Assembly: GCA_024138025.1 (NCBI GenBank)
Contig: JAMXBD010000204.1
Location: forward strand, 1,240,001 to 1,304,000
Length of the DNA: 64,000 nucleotides
Direction of reading: 5' to 3'
Origin: Combretum micranthum
Lineage: Eukaryota > Streptophyta > Magnoliopsida > Myrtales > Combretaceae
Shown here: positions 12,161 through 25,653 of the stretch, in pieces
Position numbering within the stretch: position 1 is the stretch's first letter
Layout: each line of letters starts with the position of its first letter
The notes under the pieces: model-generated
Database searches by the model: none
The model's input: only the letters and a program-made list of their open reading frames with translations
Told to the model about the DNA's origin: nothing
Position numbers and translations under genes: made by a program

Positions 12161-12809
12161 TCGCCAACATTAAAAACAAAAACACGATACTTATGTATAA
12201 AAGGGAAAAAGGTGATTGATTTTGGTTAAATTTGGAATGGAATAGTTTAGTTGTTGTAGTATTTACATTTGTTAAATACTATAATGAACCCCACAACCTA
12301 TCATAATAATAACTAACAACTTGTAAGATGGGAAGAATTCTTTTTAAAAAAAAAAAAAGAGAGGATCTTGAATTTGGACTTCAATTAGCTTCTTCTTCTT
12401 CTTCTTATTTTTTTCTTTTTTTTTTTTAAAGAAAAACCTAATGATGTGAAATGAAAGTGAGGAATCTAAATAGAAATGAGGTGAGAATAAAATGGAGATC
12501 AGGGAGATGGGTACATCCCTTTTTATTGTCTTGGAGTGGTAGTTTTCATGGATTTAAGAGATGAAAAATATAATAATATTATGATTTATGACTCATGCAT
12601 ACTGGTGAATTATGAGGAGCGGGGGGAGGCAAAGACTGCATTACTTTGGTGTTTAGACTTTAGAGATAGGATTTCCCCCCTTTTTTTTTTTTTTTCCAAA
12701 GTTTAGGTCTTTCTGACAAAAAGATGGATGGATACTTGAGATAACTTTGCCTTTGTATGGTTGGTGGTTCATCTTTCCAGTTTTCAAAATAAAGGAGGAA
12801 AACCAACAA

Positions 12810-12840
<31 letters not shown>

Positions 12841-13300
12841 AAAGGAAGAGAGGGAGAGAGAGAGAGAAATTTTCAAGTAATTTCGGATGGAAAAAGTAGG
12901 CGTGAAAAAGAAAGAGAGAGAAAAGGCTGGGCCGGCGTGGCGTGTGCATTATCATCATCATGATCATTTTATCAAAATAGACATTTGTTTATTGTATTTT
13001 TTAATTTATTTTTTTTCAGTTTGGGTACAGGTACAGCAAAGGCATACACACCGATACCATAAGTAAGTCGTTCACTTTTATTATTATTATTATTTTTTGG
13101 CCTCCTAAGCATACTTCAAAACCTGTCAAAATTCCTTTTTCACTTTTTTTTTTGGCCTTTTACTGCTTTTATAATAATACTATTGATTAAAGGGTTGAGA
13201 TAATATTATAATAATAACCCATAATCCCCCATCATATATATATATATATATCTCACACGCTGTAGCTGTATTCCAATACCAGCATGTCATTTACCCAAAT
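12161..13300 (-). promoter_or_regulatory. Upstream (promoter and leader) region of the SHORT-ROOT gene
   Basis: Non-coding DNA upstream of the minus-strand ATG. Read on the coding strand it holds GAAGAA-type repeats near 12380-12405, a long CT microsatellite (the complement of GA at 12811-12836, with further GA runs to about 12868), and short TATA-like stretches near 12570. CT/GA tracts are common in plant core promoters and leaders and are potential sites for GAGA-binding BPC proteins. The transcription start cannot be fixed from sequence alone. Confidence 0.4.
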
Positions 13301-16300
13301 TCCTAGAGCACGCTTTCACTTTTTCCTTTTTCCTTTTTCCTTTTGCCTTTTTCTTTTTTCCTTTTTTTTTTTCTATAAAAGAAATCCTCACACTAACATA
13401 TTATTACAACATTTACAATGCTATCTTAACAAACCAAAACACACATACACACACACACTCACTTTCACTTCCAACACTTGACTTGTCTCTCACCAGTCAA
13501 GCCCACCCCCCACCCCCACCCCCCACCACTACCGCTGCCACTAGCATTATAGTACTAGGGTACTATACCATAATGTTTTTTACTTTTATTTCTTCCAATT
13601 CTCACCCACACATTTGGGTTCTCTCTCTCTATCTGTCTATTCGAGTCCAAGTCCACCCATGCCTAGCTAATTCCCACTCACAATAAGATATATAGACTGC
13701 CACATCATCTTTCGAATAAGTCACAATTGACCAACAATATTGACGCTATGCCATGCCAATTGCCCCAAGCCCACCTCCTCTACTCTAATTTATGCCCTGT
13801 GTGTCGTTTGTCGTGATATGTATGGCTGCAAGTGCAAGTGCAAGGGCAAGGGCAAGGGCAAGTGGAAGTGCAGGCTACGCTACTACACAGTCCAACTATT
13901 GGATTCTCTTCTCGCTAATTATACTATAAGGATTTCCCGATCATCGGATTTATTTCATATATATTCCATTTTATTTTGTGTTTACGTTGATATATTATAG
14001 TCAATATCACATCACGGTCAAATAAATAAAGTTGTTATTTATTTTGATATGCTTATTATTATTATTATTATATACACATTCCTCATTAATTAATTTGTTG
14101 CTTCTAATCATTTCCTTTTCATTGCTCAAAAGACATGGCATATCATCGTCTCCTATTTTCATGTTATATATATATATATATATATATATATGCTGATCAA
14201 TATTTAAGTGCAAATTGGGGTTGTGTTGTATTGTTATTTTATAGTCACATCAAATATCCGGACGTTATTTGTAGCTGCATTGTCATCTTATTTTATATAT
14301 ATATATATTAATCCGTCAGGATGATGTGTGCATTGCATACGTGTGTATTAATTTAGTTCTAGCTAGGTTGGTTTTTTATTTTGCATGCATTGTTCTTTTT
14401 TGCCCCATTGGTCATTAATAATACAGCACTCTAATATTCTATCTTTGGGAATCTTTTGTCCTTTCTGGTTCCTCTTCCAGTAGTAGTAGTTGTAGTTGTA
14501 GTAGTACCACCCATACACATTTCCTCTATCGTTGCAATTTTATTGAATGTCTTCAAATTAAAAAAAAATTATAATAATAAATCTTAATTCTGACCTTTAA
14601 AACGTTGTTATACTAAAGCTATATAATGTTTCATATTAGTTAAATTCTGAAAATATTTTATGAATTTATGAAAATTTCTTTTTTTTTTTTAATAAGTCAT
14701 GACAACGTTTTGAAAAAAAAAATAGTAATAAATTGATAAAAAAGATTGAAAGTGGAGTATTTCCAAAAATCAAAAATTTTAAATACTCATAATCTATATA
14801 TCCCTAACTCCTCACACGTTCATTAGGATACCATACTTTATCACGTGCTAATCTAATCATACATGTTGATGTGGGCCTGTTTGTTTAGTTTTTTCCAAAA
14901 TATATATATTTTTGAAAACTTTTTTTTAATAATAAATTATTTATCAAAAATAAATACAGATGAAAAAAAATTAACAGTTCTCATAAAAAGATTAAATAGA
15001 TCAAATATAAATAAAATAAAGATATAAATTAGATATATTTATATATCGTTTTGATACAAATATAAATACATATACCATCCAAACAGATTATTTGATCTTG
15101 ACCGATATATGACATACATATTGTCGGCAGCTAGTTGAATATCATTATTTCTGTATTCATAACCTTAACCTGCGCAAATCCAAAATTATCTTGTTTGAAT
15201 TAATGACTATATATGTTGTTGTTCTGAGGCGAATATCAATTCATTATCCAGCTAGGTGTGTTTGGCATTAGGTGAGGCCTGGCCCAGTGGCCTGTAAATA
15301 TTTTAGATAAGTTGGTCAGGTCAGTCATGTCAGGCCGAAATCCTCTCTGTATTCATAACCTTAACCTCACCAAAGTTTTTAGATGAAATATCACCATCCA
15401 TCTGCATCTACAGTTTCTTTATATATCCGTATATCTATACTATTATTAAGTGAATCTTTTATCATTCATGTTAAAAATTTATATAATAAAATAAGATAGT
15501 TTTTTTTTTTTAATTCCCCCCTCTCTCTTCTCCCTCTTTATTTTGTATAAGAAAAACCATTTTTGCTTTTTTTTTGGGGGGACACATATAGTGCAGATGC
15601 ATCATCCACTAATGTGTGTGTGTGTATATATATAATTTTGAAGGAATATAACGATAATATATATTCAATATGACGCATCGAACATAGGGATATTGATTAC
15701 TAGCTTCTACACTAAAATGTTTGTATTTTGCCCTCAGCCAGCTTCTCCTTGTATTCCTATTTTCCACAAGCACGGGGATATCTTTACTAAAATCTTGCCT
15801 ACATCTAAACCGTAAGCCAACCTCACTCAAATTGAAAATATGGTTTCTCTCTTTTTTCTTTTTCCCGGTATAAAAAATCCCTATTCCTAATCAAACTGAA
15901 AATTATGGTTTGTTTAGGGAGTGATAAGAGAATTATTATTGTAATAAAGATTTAAATGAATTTGAGTCTATAATTATTTGAAATATTTATGTATATGCTT
16001 TTATGACCATATGGGTACAAATATTTGTATTTTAGGGTTTACAAACCTTAGTTCTAGATATGAGCACATCTCCACCGATGGTTCTTATGCTAAGAACCTT
16101 ATTTTTTGTTTTTTTAGAGGTTCTTAGAAGGGATAAGTGGATAACACTATCATACAAGGTACACATATGGATTCTACTCGACCTGATAGGGTTTGAGTGG
16201 AGATTAAGGGCCATAAAATAAGGTATGGGTATCAGTTTTATTGGAAGTTGCTCCCACAAGATAGGGTAAGGCACGGATATGAGTTCTTCAGACCTTGTAC

Positions 16301-16980
16301 CCATCCTAGGACTTATACTATACTGTAGAAGATACAGGTTCCAAGATATCATATATCCACCATTTAAATATTATATAATAATATTAATATATAATAAATA
16401 ATTTGTACTACATTTTATAAAGTTTTATTATAAAAGGATTTGTACTACTATATTTTAGAATGATTTGTTATTTTTATTTTAAAAGAACTATGGTTGTATG
16501 TATATACTTGAACTCCCAAATTATATATAGATGTTTATATTATATTACTAATTAATATATAGAAGTAGTTCCAAAGTTTTTAATTTTGGAATTTTGTGTA
16601 AATTTTATAATTCTATTTAATATCACATAAATAGATTCCACAAGTATTTATTGTAGGTTTTTAATTTTTACACATAAATAGATTTTATATATTATAAAAC
16701 TTGTGATATTAACAAATTACTTTTTAAAATAAAAGTAATTTGTTATTAATAGTTGATCCTATTTAGCCTAGCAAGTCGATGGATCAAGCAACACCTTTAG
16801 CTTCTATAAGGACACATACAATGAATCTTTGAGTGAACATCTCCTATGGTCTTTCCCCACCTTCCTAAGCCAAGAGACTCTTCTATATATGATTGGACAT
16901 TTGGTATATCGTTTGGCACTACTGCCAAATCTCGCTAGCATACACAACGTATTTCATGTATCAATTTTGTGGAAGTATAT
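13301..16980. other. Intergenic DNA, no gene recognised
   Basis: No supportable coding region. The stretch holds pyrimidine-rich tracts (about 13318-13375), a C-rich stretch (13504-13530), an imperfect AAGTGC/AAGGGC repeat (about 13829-13872), an AT run (14165-14191) and a GT/AT tract (about 15612-15632). The frame at 16032-16352 has no recognisable domain or codon-bias support. Confidence 0.5.
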
Positions 16981-16981
16981 G

Positions 16982-17620
16982 AACTTGTAATCATTGATGA
17001 TTTTTCAAGATATACATGGTCCAAAATGACATATCCATATTCTTGTTATTGGTCTTTATCACCTTTTCTTTTCTTTTCCTTTTTAATAATTCTAAGTGTA
17101 CATATCACAAGTTCTTATTTCTTTACTTAATAATTGTACTAATGAGTGATTAATGATTTGATTCCTATGAATGCGTCTCATATTTTGTTAGGACGTCCTT
17201 GATCATTTGATCGAAATGTGAATCATAACGGTAGAGACAATACTTATTCTATTTTATTCAATGGAAAGAGGATTAAGTTGTTTCGTACGAGTCCTAAGGC
17301 TATGAGACAAACACATAGAGATATGAAACTCCAAAAAAAAAAAATCATTGTTGTTGACACAAGGAGCAATTGAGAACGAACTTTGTAGTCGGCAATCAAT
17401 ATACTTGTTACATGTGAGACAGACTTTAGGGATAGAGAGTGATTCTCCTATTCCACATGCAGTTCAATGATTATTGGTACAATTTTTTGATATTTTTCCT
17501 AAGGAGCTTCCTGAAGGATTACCTCCATTACGAGGAATTGAGCATCGATTTGATTTGGTGCCTAGAGTGACTTTGCCTAATAGGCTAGCTTATAAGATGA
17601 ATCTTAAAGAGGTTTCGAGT
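16982..17620 (+). pseudogene. Decayed retrotransposon pol fragments (gypsy, possibly with a copia scrap)
   Basis: On the plus strand, 17161-17310 reads as a gypsy-type protease end, with SHILLGRP, then a TGA where tryptophan is expected (about 17200), then NHNGRDNTYS. After frame breaks, 17480-17605 reads FFDIFPKELPEGLPPLRGIE followed by HRFDLVPR, the classic start of a chromovirus-type reverse transcriptase. A short piece at about 16983-17019 reads LVIIDDFSRYTW, which instead resembles a copia integrase. The fragments are too short and broken to be active. The LTRs were not found. Confidence 0.7.
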
Positions 17621-18578
17621 ACGGAATTTAATACTGTATACCTTATAGGATAGAATATGAGTAATACTTTATATCCTACTCATCTTGTGCCTGCTTTCCT
17701 CTAGTTTTTAACAATGAAAAAAGGTTTTTCAAGAAGCCTAAAAAATAAGGTAATTCACGTTTTTTATATATTGTTTACTTTGTTAAATGTGCTATATAAA
17801 AATATGCAAGACACACAAAATATAAAAAAAATATATGAAAAACCTTTAGGATAAAGGGATAGAGTTTTTAAAGAAGATAAATATCCATTAAAATGCTTAT
17901 GTGGTACTTTGAGGACTTCTTAAAGGTCTTGCCGGACAAGGATATTCTACTATAGCTGTTTCACAGTGCAAACTAGGACAGATGGTACATTTCTTGTATT
18001 ACAAATAGTGATGTAACGTTTATAGGACGAAAATTTTCAATTGATGTTCTTAGAGGAATCAGAAATTCCCCAAAGTACAAACCTTTCAGGGATCATGCTG
18101 GTCTAACCAATAACCAAGCGTTAGTCATTTTATTGTGTTAGTACTTTCATGTAAATTAACCTACCTTTTTCTGTATATATACGCTTTCCTCAGTCAATTG
18201 CAAATATCTTCTATATACAGTTTGCATAATTGGAAATTCGTAGGCACGAAAAATTAGATTTACAAATAGCAATACGCACAAATCTTCCACATTTTTGGAT
18301 CCTGTCATGCACTTACTATGACAAAATGCTTGTGATCAGAGACTAGTAGCAAAACACAGATAGAATAAATAAACCAATCAAATGGAGCTGTGTGCATGTG
18401 TGTTGGGGCAAATTGCTTTGATAAGGAGATGATGTTCTTTGAAAAATGTTACAACTACAAGCAAGCTATCAACTTATGTTTATATATGAATATGACTCTT
18501 AGGGGGCTGCTCTGTTCTGTTATGCTATTATATGCAGATGTGATCTCTGCGGGTACCCCCTTTTTTGTATAGGCTCCA
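17621..18578. other. Intergenic DNA, 3' flank of the four-exon gene
   Basis: No coding region recognised. The proximal part should include the 3' untranslated region of the minus-strand gene that ends at 18579. Confidence 0.45.
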
Positions 18579-21506
18579 TCAATGCTTTAACTGCATTTCT
18601 TTAGCAATAGAAGGAAGCCATTTCTCCCCTCTTATCCTCTTCAGCTCTGCAATCCTCTCTTCCTCTCTTTTGGCAGCTCCTTTTGCTGCTTTCTCCTTCA
18701 CTTCCAGCCTGGTTAATGACTTCTCTCGTGAAGCTTCGGCAGCAGCCATTATATGTATCCCATCAACAGCAGCAGATTGGATTCGCTTTCTAAACTGTGA
18801 GCAACCACCACATAAGAAAATAGACAAAAAAGGAAATATAAAAGGCTATATCATATAAAAGTTCACAGTGATCAGAGCAATATTGTCAAGACTAGACAAG
18901 GGAGCAACCTCTTTTGATTTCTCATCAAACTCCCTGCCACGAAGAATCCTTGGTCTCTTTTTCGGTCCTTGAGGTTCATCTGATGGCATAAGCATAAACT
19001 TCAGTCCAACGATACGAGAAGTGGTAAGAGGGTAGGTAACAGTGCTTTAAGCTGGAGACCAGAGAGGCAGCAAGATCACAAGTACCATAACTAGAGAATA
19101 TTGGGAATAAGATCAAAACATGGCCACGGCTACTAAGTACAATCTTATTAACAAAAGAAAGACTGTCAAGTGCATATGTCTTGCTCCTAAAATAACATGG
19201 TGTAGCATCAGTTAATTTGGAAAATCATAGCCAAGACTCTTATAGCTTAATGGCATTAATACTTGTCTCCAAATAAGATGGACCAGTTTCCAATTCCTCC
19301 TACTCTGATGTAATCATTGGAGAAAAGAAACATGGAGAATTTTCCAGTCGAATTAATCAGTCAATGAGCAAGATAACATCAAAACTGAGGAGGTGATTCA
19401 TCACTCAGATGTTAGTCATTAAAAAAGAAGAAGAGGTAGGCTGTATGAAAGCAATCAGTAGCCTTTTCATTGTAGGACATCACACCCATAAGCAAAAGTA
19501 ATTGTGCTACAACAATCAGTAGCTTTTTTCTTACGAATGCTTATAGTGGTAATTACTTACCAATGCAATCAAAAATGATCCCAGGAGGAGCATTTCTAAA
19601 TAAACGAATTCCATTTAATGTTTCTGCATTTTCATCATCAACCACATCAATGGGCTGTCTCACAATTTCTAAGTTTTTCTCCACGATGTCTTTCAAGAGC
19701 TTCTGTGCCTGCAAGAAGATTGTTCAAAAAAACACAAATTGTTTGCTTCTTGATGAAATAACCTGAGAAGAAAAGAAGAACGTACAATGGGAAAAGGTAG
19801 AGCCATTTGTAGAGGGTACAAAGCAGAAAACAATAACGACTGCATCTGGCACACATAAACCAGTCTTTCCCCTGTTATATCCTTGTGTGTAAAACATTTG
19901 CCAAACAAAGCAGCACAAAACTAAGATATTTAATATGCTAAGCTCCCATCAAGAGAAAGAAATGCAAGACAGGAATGACACTCCATGGATAACATCAAAA
20001 AAATTCGGTGAAGTTAGATTTTCAGCTAAATAGTAATGCTGTTGTGATAAGATTATGGAGCCTAAGGTGTAATGGCATAAAAGCTATACCTGATTTTTGC
20101 TACTGAGAAAGATAAGAAGATGAGTCATAAAGAATTACTCTCAACCCTCCCAGTTTACCACTTTCTATTTCTATAATCTTGTGTTTTCTAAAATGAAGTA
20201 AAAATATTTGTTCAAAATTTGTTTTTAGCAACATCAATCAACTTGACCAACATCAACCATAATAAAGTGCCAAATCTCTCCAACCATAGCAGACCAGCTT
20301 GAGAAGGTAGGCAGAACCACCATATACTAAGTTGTAAAAGCTCCATAAATTTTTCTTGAGTAATGAAGTTCCCGTATCACTAATGTAGTAACCTCAACCT
20401 ATCCAGGGAGGTGACGGGATAGGCTTCTAATAAATGATGATAGTTCATAGAAAATGTGTCATATATGACAAGATATACAAAGGAACACTGGAATTCTGAA
20501 AATCAAAAGGATCACCATAAATGGATATTTCCAAGGCCACGATGAGCTGTATAACATTCCTTGAGAATACATATCAGCAACACCAAACTCATTTCTGCAA
20601 TTAACTATAGATATTGAGTTGCAACAACTGAAGACCCCAGGATCAAGCTACGGATCCTCCTAAAGCAAAATTTCCTCCTAATTCTAGAAAGATTTCCTAT
20701 CCTCCTTCCTTGGTTATCTACGTAGAATACTTAAGCACATCAAGAGAACAATTAATGAGAGAACTCTCAGAGCTCAAAGTGAAATTTAGAACAAATTTTA
20801 ATTTTCTGACTAACCCAGGAAAAGACACGCCTTTTTTTAATAACTCAAACTCAAAACATAACTGCCCTTATAATGCTGGGGCTTAAAACACCACACCATC
20901 AGATTAGCGTTCATCTCGAAACTGATAAATAGTCACCTATAGCTCCCTAAATCAGCAGCATAAAGCAAAAAGACAGACAGCCAACAATGAAAACACATGA
21001 CATACATGATGACATAAAAACCTTAAAACCCAAATCCAAGTACGTTTGGCCTGCATCGTTGTGCTTGATATTTCAAAGGGCACTACTGAAGGCCATGGAT
21101 CCTTCTGTGTCTACAACATCACATAAACTACTACATGAAAAGGAAGTAATTACAAACAACGAACGAACGGACGGACGGTGGCCCGCGTCATTATTACCTT
21201 AACCACATAGTGTTTTGGGAGTTGAGGCTTGTCCTTGTCTTCCCTGAGTTTGATTTTTGATTTTGAGGAAGTAGTAGTAGTAGCAGTAGCATCGCTAGTG
21301 GCGGAATAGGAGTTCATGAGAAAAGGATCGGGGGTGGTAGCGATTGAGTCAATGGCGGCTTTCCACTCCACATCTCCATCTTCTTCTCCGCTGCTGCTGC
21401 TGCTTACCATTTGGAATCTATGTCCAGAATTCGAATGTTCAGCCGGGTGGCTTATTAATTTGGAATTGGATTTAACCTTTAGGAAGCCAAAGGTAAGTAT
21501 TGACAA
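18579..21506 (-). CDS. Conserved plant protein of unknown function, basic and coiled-coil-rich (four exons)
   Basis: I reconstruct four coding exons on the minus strand: 21198-21506, 19561-19708, 18909-18979 and 18579-18794. Every junction has GT donors and AG acceptors and the phase is kept throughout, giving 744 nt or 247 residues. Exon 1 has an acidic head (GEEDGDVEWKAAIDSIA) and a Ser/Thr-rich linker. Exon 2 reads AQKLLKDIVEKNLEIVRQP then RLFRNAPPGIIFDCI. Exon 3 has a basic patch (PKKRPRILRGREFDEKSKE), a plausible nuclear-localisation signal. Exon 4 is a charged helix, probably coiled coil, ending WLPSIAKEMQLKH. I recognise it as a conserved plant-type protein but not by name; no catalytic motif is visible. 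The start is uncertain: a second in-frame Met at residue 33 (MVSSSSSGEEDGD) may be the true one. Intron retention at exon 4 explains an alternative frame starting in the last intron. Confidence 0.82.
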
Positions 21507-22490
21507 ATAAAGATTTTGTATATATCTTCTGCAAGTATTTTATTAATATTAATAATAAGATTGTTCACGGATTGATTAATCCTATTTTTTGAATATAATT
21601 ATAATGATCGGTTTTTTAACATTTCGATTCTTAATCGGTCTACTATAAACGATTAACTATCTTAACGGTTAACCATTTTATTCGATTAATTTATTCGATT
21701 TTTGGTCTTTAACCATTTAAAGTAATAGTTTCAACAAATCAAATTAATAATTTCAACAAACCTTATTTTTTAGTCTTTATTATAGAGTTTTTCTTTAAAT
21801 TATTATATATTACAAGAGCTAAAAAAAAGATAAATCAAATTAAGGAAAATGAGAAAAACAAACCTTTGGTATCATTATCAATGAAATCAAATCAAATCAA
21901 TTACCACATTAACTCCATCAAACATAGGATAATAGTATTTTAATCGAAATCGAACAAATATTAACATAGGTAAATTATATGTATATGTAAATCATATATA
22001 TATTTTAAAAAAATTATATGTATACGCAAATTATATATATAATATATTTATAAATATTAAAAAGGTTAACTGTTAATCATCGATTTTTTATGGTTACAAA
22101 CCGAAACTGAAACCGAAAACCAAAAAAATAAAAATTGTAATCCTAAAACGAAACCAACGGACTGGTTAACCATATTTTTTTGGACTGGTTTTACGGTTTC
22201 GGTTCGGTTTCATCTGTTTTTTGCATGCCTTTAATTAATATATACACTATAAGAATGTATTAGTATCGAAACGCGCATGTAAAATTAAAGAAAAAATATT
22301 CTTCGCATGTATAATTATTAATACCCTAAGTCAAATATAATTTTATGAGTTTGCCAATAATCTTCTGGTCTCTCGCGTGAGAGGTTCCGGATTTAAACAT
22401 TCTTTTGCTCAATTGTAATTGTTTAAAAAATATATATAAATTTACGATTGTAAATGGGTTTAAAAATATAAATAATATTATTTATTTATT
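21507..22490. repeat. Upstream flank of the four-exon gene, with a CGGTT-type repeat
   Basis: From about 21560 to 22240 lies AT-rich DNA. Near its left side are ATCGGTTTTTTAAC and AACGGTTAACC words. On its right side are AAACCGAAACTGAAACCG, CGGTTTCGGTTCGG and a terminal TTTTGCATGCCTTTAATT. This resembles the repeat at 6931-7545, with facing CGGTT tracts and a TGCA-containing end next to TAATT. Termini were not fixed. The proximal part (21507-21600) probably includes the gene's leader. Confidence 0.4.
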
Positions 22491-23111
22491 TGTGCTTGAC
22501 TCATGGGCTGAGTGATAAAGTCTAATGAGTCTAGTTCAACTATTGGGATGAGTTGGGAAGATTTGGCTTGGTGGGCTTGAAGCAAAGATCTTTGGTCCAG
22601 TCTGCCGCAACCACCCTTTCTCAAGCAGGCTCATGTACACAGGAGATGACTATTGACCTTGGCCCATAAGGAGCTCATTCAGGATAAACATAAATCGAGC
22701 TTACTTCATCTCATCCGTCAATCGCTGATGTGATTTTATAGTCCACATCCATGCCAAGTGTTTATAAATACACAGTCACTCCTCCTCATTTCCAACTTTT
22801 TTGGAGAGAGAAGACAAACAACAATATGTAAAGTAGGTTCTATTCAAGCAGATCAAACAAGGCAACTCAGCTTATTTCTACTCCAACTGCTCAAGAACTG
22901 TAAGGTTGATGTACGAAGTCTACTCGAGCTCCCTCACCTGTCATTTGTGCGTTTGAGACACTGAGATCGTTTGTTCCTTCTCTCCTGTCATTCTTTCCAA
23001 GCCATCCCATCATCAAGTGTTATTTCCTCAACAACACTCCAAAGTCACGTGCCAGGGGCGAGATTCACGCGAGACGTACATGACTACTACAGCAAGGACC
23101 CTACATCTACA
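22491..23111 (+). mobile_element. Putative 5' LTR of a gag-protease gypsy-like element
   Basis: The segment begins TGTGCTTGAC and ends CATCTACA, giving TG...CA ends. It contains a TATA box (GTTTATAAATACAC at about 22760) followed by a pyrimidine-rich transcribed region. Immediately downstream is TTTTGGCTACTCCACCGGGG, like the motif that follows the 5' LTR in many plant Ty3/gypsy elements. The left end is a guess, because no second LTR copy was found in the window for alignment. Confidence 0.5.
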
Positions 23112-23158
23112 TTTTGGCTACTCCACCGGGGAGTTGAGGATTTTTGACACCAGTCGTG

Positions 23159-24485
23159 ATGGCACCTCCAAGAACAAAGCCAAGTAACATTAACGACAAC
23201 GTGAATTAAGACGTTGGCAACCCTAACCCTAATACAATTGTTCCAAATATGCCAGCATTGGAAGACTCTAAGCTTAATGTCAACATCGATTGTGTTGTCA
23301 ACATGCAAGGCATCATTGTTAAAAATGCACAAATTATACGAGCTATACAAGAAAGTAATGCAAAGACAATGTGAACGATTCAAGAGAACACCCAGGCTCT
23401 GAACCAGTTCTTGACTGCACTCACTCCTTTCATGCCTGGGATGGCTGTTAATGCTAATGCACTCCAAGGTACAGCCTTACTAAGCCTCACCCTTGCTAGT
23501 GGCCCCTCTTCATCTCAGCCCACTACAACTCCTACCATAAAAGCAAATACACATCAAGGGGTGAATGTGCTAACCACATCACCATGGGTTGTAGTTGAGC
23601 AGCAAGCAACCTCTGAAACAGATAATATAAGATCTCAACTTAGTAGGTCGCCATCCTCACATGTGCACTCTCGTGCCAACCTGAGTGAGACCGCTTCCTT
23701 ACTTAATTCTAATCTTCCTCAAGCACCGACTCCTCCAATTGTACCGGTGGCATTAGTTGCACCGACTGTATTGACTCCACCTGTTGCACCAGCTGTACCA
23801 TCGGTATCTGTGTTAAGGGAATCCTTTATAACAAAGGAAGACTTAGACATTTATTTGAAGGAGATTCAAGCTAAGTCTTGTGCAGGAGTACTAGACTTAA
23901 AGCTTTTGTACCACACAAAATTGCCACAAAACCTTACTCAAAGGACTATGTTAGTTCTAAATTCATGATGTTCGATGGCAAGAAGGGTAGTGCTAAAGAA
24001 CACTTGCTCAAATTCATCGAAACATTGGAAGTCTACGAGTTTGACGATGACTTGAAGCTGAAAAAATTCTCTAAGTCTTTAACCGAGAAGGCATATACCT
24101 GGTATGTCAATCTCCCCCCAGGGTCAGTTGATTCATGGGAAACCATGTGCAACTATTCTTGAAGAAGTTCTTCTCTACTCAAGAGCGGGTCACCATCATT
24201 GATATGGGAAGAACATGACAGAAGTCGAACGAAGATCTTATGGACTATATCGAGCATTTTAGGAAACGTTCATTGGATATTCAAAACGTCTGTGATGAGA
24301 AGGAACTAGTAAAGATCTACATCCAAGGGATGTTCACTAAATACGTTGTCTACCTCAAGAATCTCAATCTGTGTTCCTTTACTGCTCTCGTTGAGAATGT
24401 GCGAAGGACCAACAACTCCGTATCCAGACAATGCAGAGAAGGTAAAAGGTTTGGAAAGAGAGCTACAAATGTTAGCTTAATCTAA
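23159..24485 (+). pseudogene. Gag of a Ty3/gypsy-like element (broken)
   Basis: An ATG at 23159 opens a frame starting MAPPRTKPSN that meets a TAA near 23207 and a TGA near 23372, then continues open to 23968. The gag core follows after a frame change: KFMMFDGKKGSAKEHLLKFI, then the hallmark W/Y-rich helix TEKAYTWYVNLPPGSVDSWE (about 24083-24145). In another frame (24240-24485) come FRKRSLDIQNVCDEKELVKI and further gag helices. This matches the retrotransposon gag domain in order and content. Gag packages the element's RNA. At least three lesions make this copy non-functional. Confidence 0.8.
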
Positions 24486-25134
24486 AGAGAAGGTTCTAGG
24501 GATACCAAGAAGCCAAGGAACGATAAGTCAATGAGCACTCCACCAACGCTCTCGTTCCCTTGTGCCCCATGGGGAAGGTTCATGTTGTACTCAACCAATG
24601 GTTGAGAGATGGAAACATCAAGTTTCCAAGGGTTGAACGCCTTCCGATGCGACTGAGAAGAATGATCCTAAGTTTCATAGATATCATAGGATCGTGGGTC
24701 ATCCCACTAAAGAGTTTTGGACATTTAAGAAGATATTCATTGAACAAGTCGATAATGGAGAACTCGTCATTGAAGGTAATGACGTATGCAATAATCCGCT
24801 CCCTACACACAATTCTCAATAAGGTACATCAAATGTTGTCAATCATGATCTAAGGACCGAAAGGAAGAAGTGTCATAAACTTAGGCACGAGAAGAAAAGG
24901 AAATGCTAGTAAAAGATGATAAAGGTGCAAGTTCTATAGTGGCTGCTGCCTTAATGAAAACTACCAACTTCAAGAAGTTCTTCGACCTGTTGGGATTTGA
25001 TGAAGAGGCACGGCTTGTGGCAGCAGCAGCACTCACCTAAATTTCTGAAAGACAGTATAGGGAGTGTAGTGTAACGCAACCTGTACGAAGAATGGCACAC
25101 ACACAAAAATGCAATTCTATTTACAGAAGTAGAC

Positions 25135-25653
25135 ATGCGCATAAGGAATCCCAACCACAATCGCCCCCTATGCATTAAAAGCATACTCAACGGATATCAC
25201 GTCAAGAGAACATTCATAGACAATGGTGCCTCTATAAACATCATGCCAATGTCTACATTTAAGGCTACGAATATATATATGAGACGGCTCATGAAGGAAC
25301 CTATTTCTATTAATAGTTTCACCAATTCAACTACACATACACTAGGGTATGTTAATGTTGACTTCAAGGTCGAGCTAATTCAGGGTTCTACATGATTCCA
25401 CGTGATTGACGCACCCGTATCTTACCACTTGCTTGTTAAAAGGAAATGGTTACACGATCATAACCATATACCTTCAACACTGCATCAGTGTATGAAGGGT
25501 TACTGGAAAGGGAAAGACGTAATCATTCTTGTTGTAAAGAACCCCTTTCAATACAATGAGTCATACCTCGTTGAAGCTAACATCTTCGATGAGTATGCTG
25601 GTGAAGTAGAAACAACTATCGTGAAACCCTCCAGCATACCACTACCTACCTAG
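25135..25653 (+). pseudogene. Retroviral-type aspartic protease of the same element
   Basis: Two frames separated by one stop codon (about 25393) give a pepsin-like retrotransposon protease. It has RTFIDNGASINIMPMSTF with the active-site triplet altered from D-S/T-G to D-N-G, the flap-side segment TLGYVNVDFKVELIQG, and the late motif FHVIDAPVSYHLLVKRKWLH then STLHQCMKGYWKG. It lies directly after gag, in the expected order. No reverse transcriptase, RNase H or integrase follows before the opposite-strand gene, so the element looks non-autonomous or internally deleted. The D-N-G change would disable the protease. Confidence 0.78.

Noticed and set aside
16032..16352. Minus-strand frame of 106 codons
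   Set aside because: No recognisable domain, no splice partners, and a neighbourhood of decayed repeats.
23087..23467. Minus-strand frame of 126 codons over the gag start
   Set aside because: The plus strand carries recognisable gag sequence; the minus frame has no motif.
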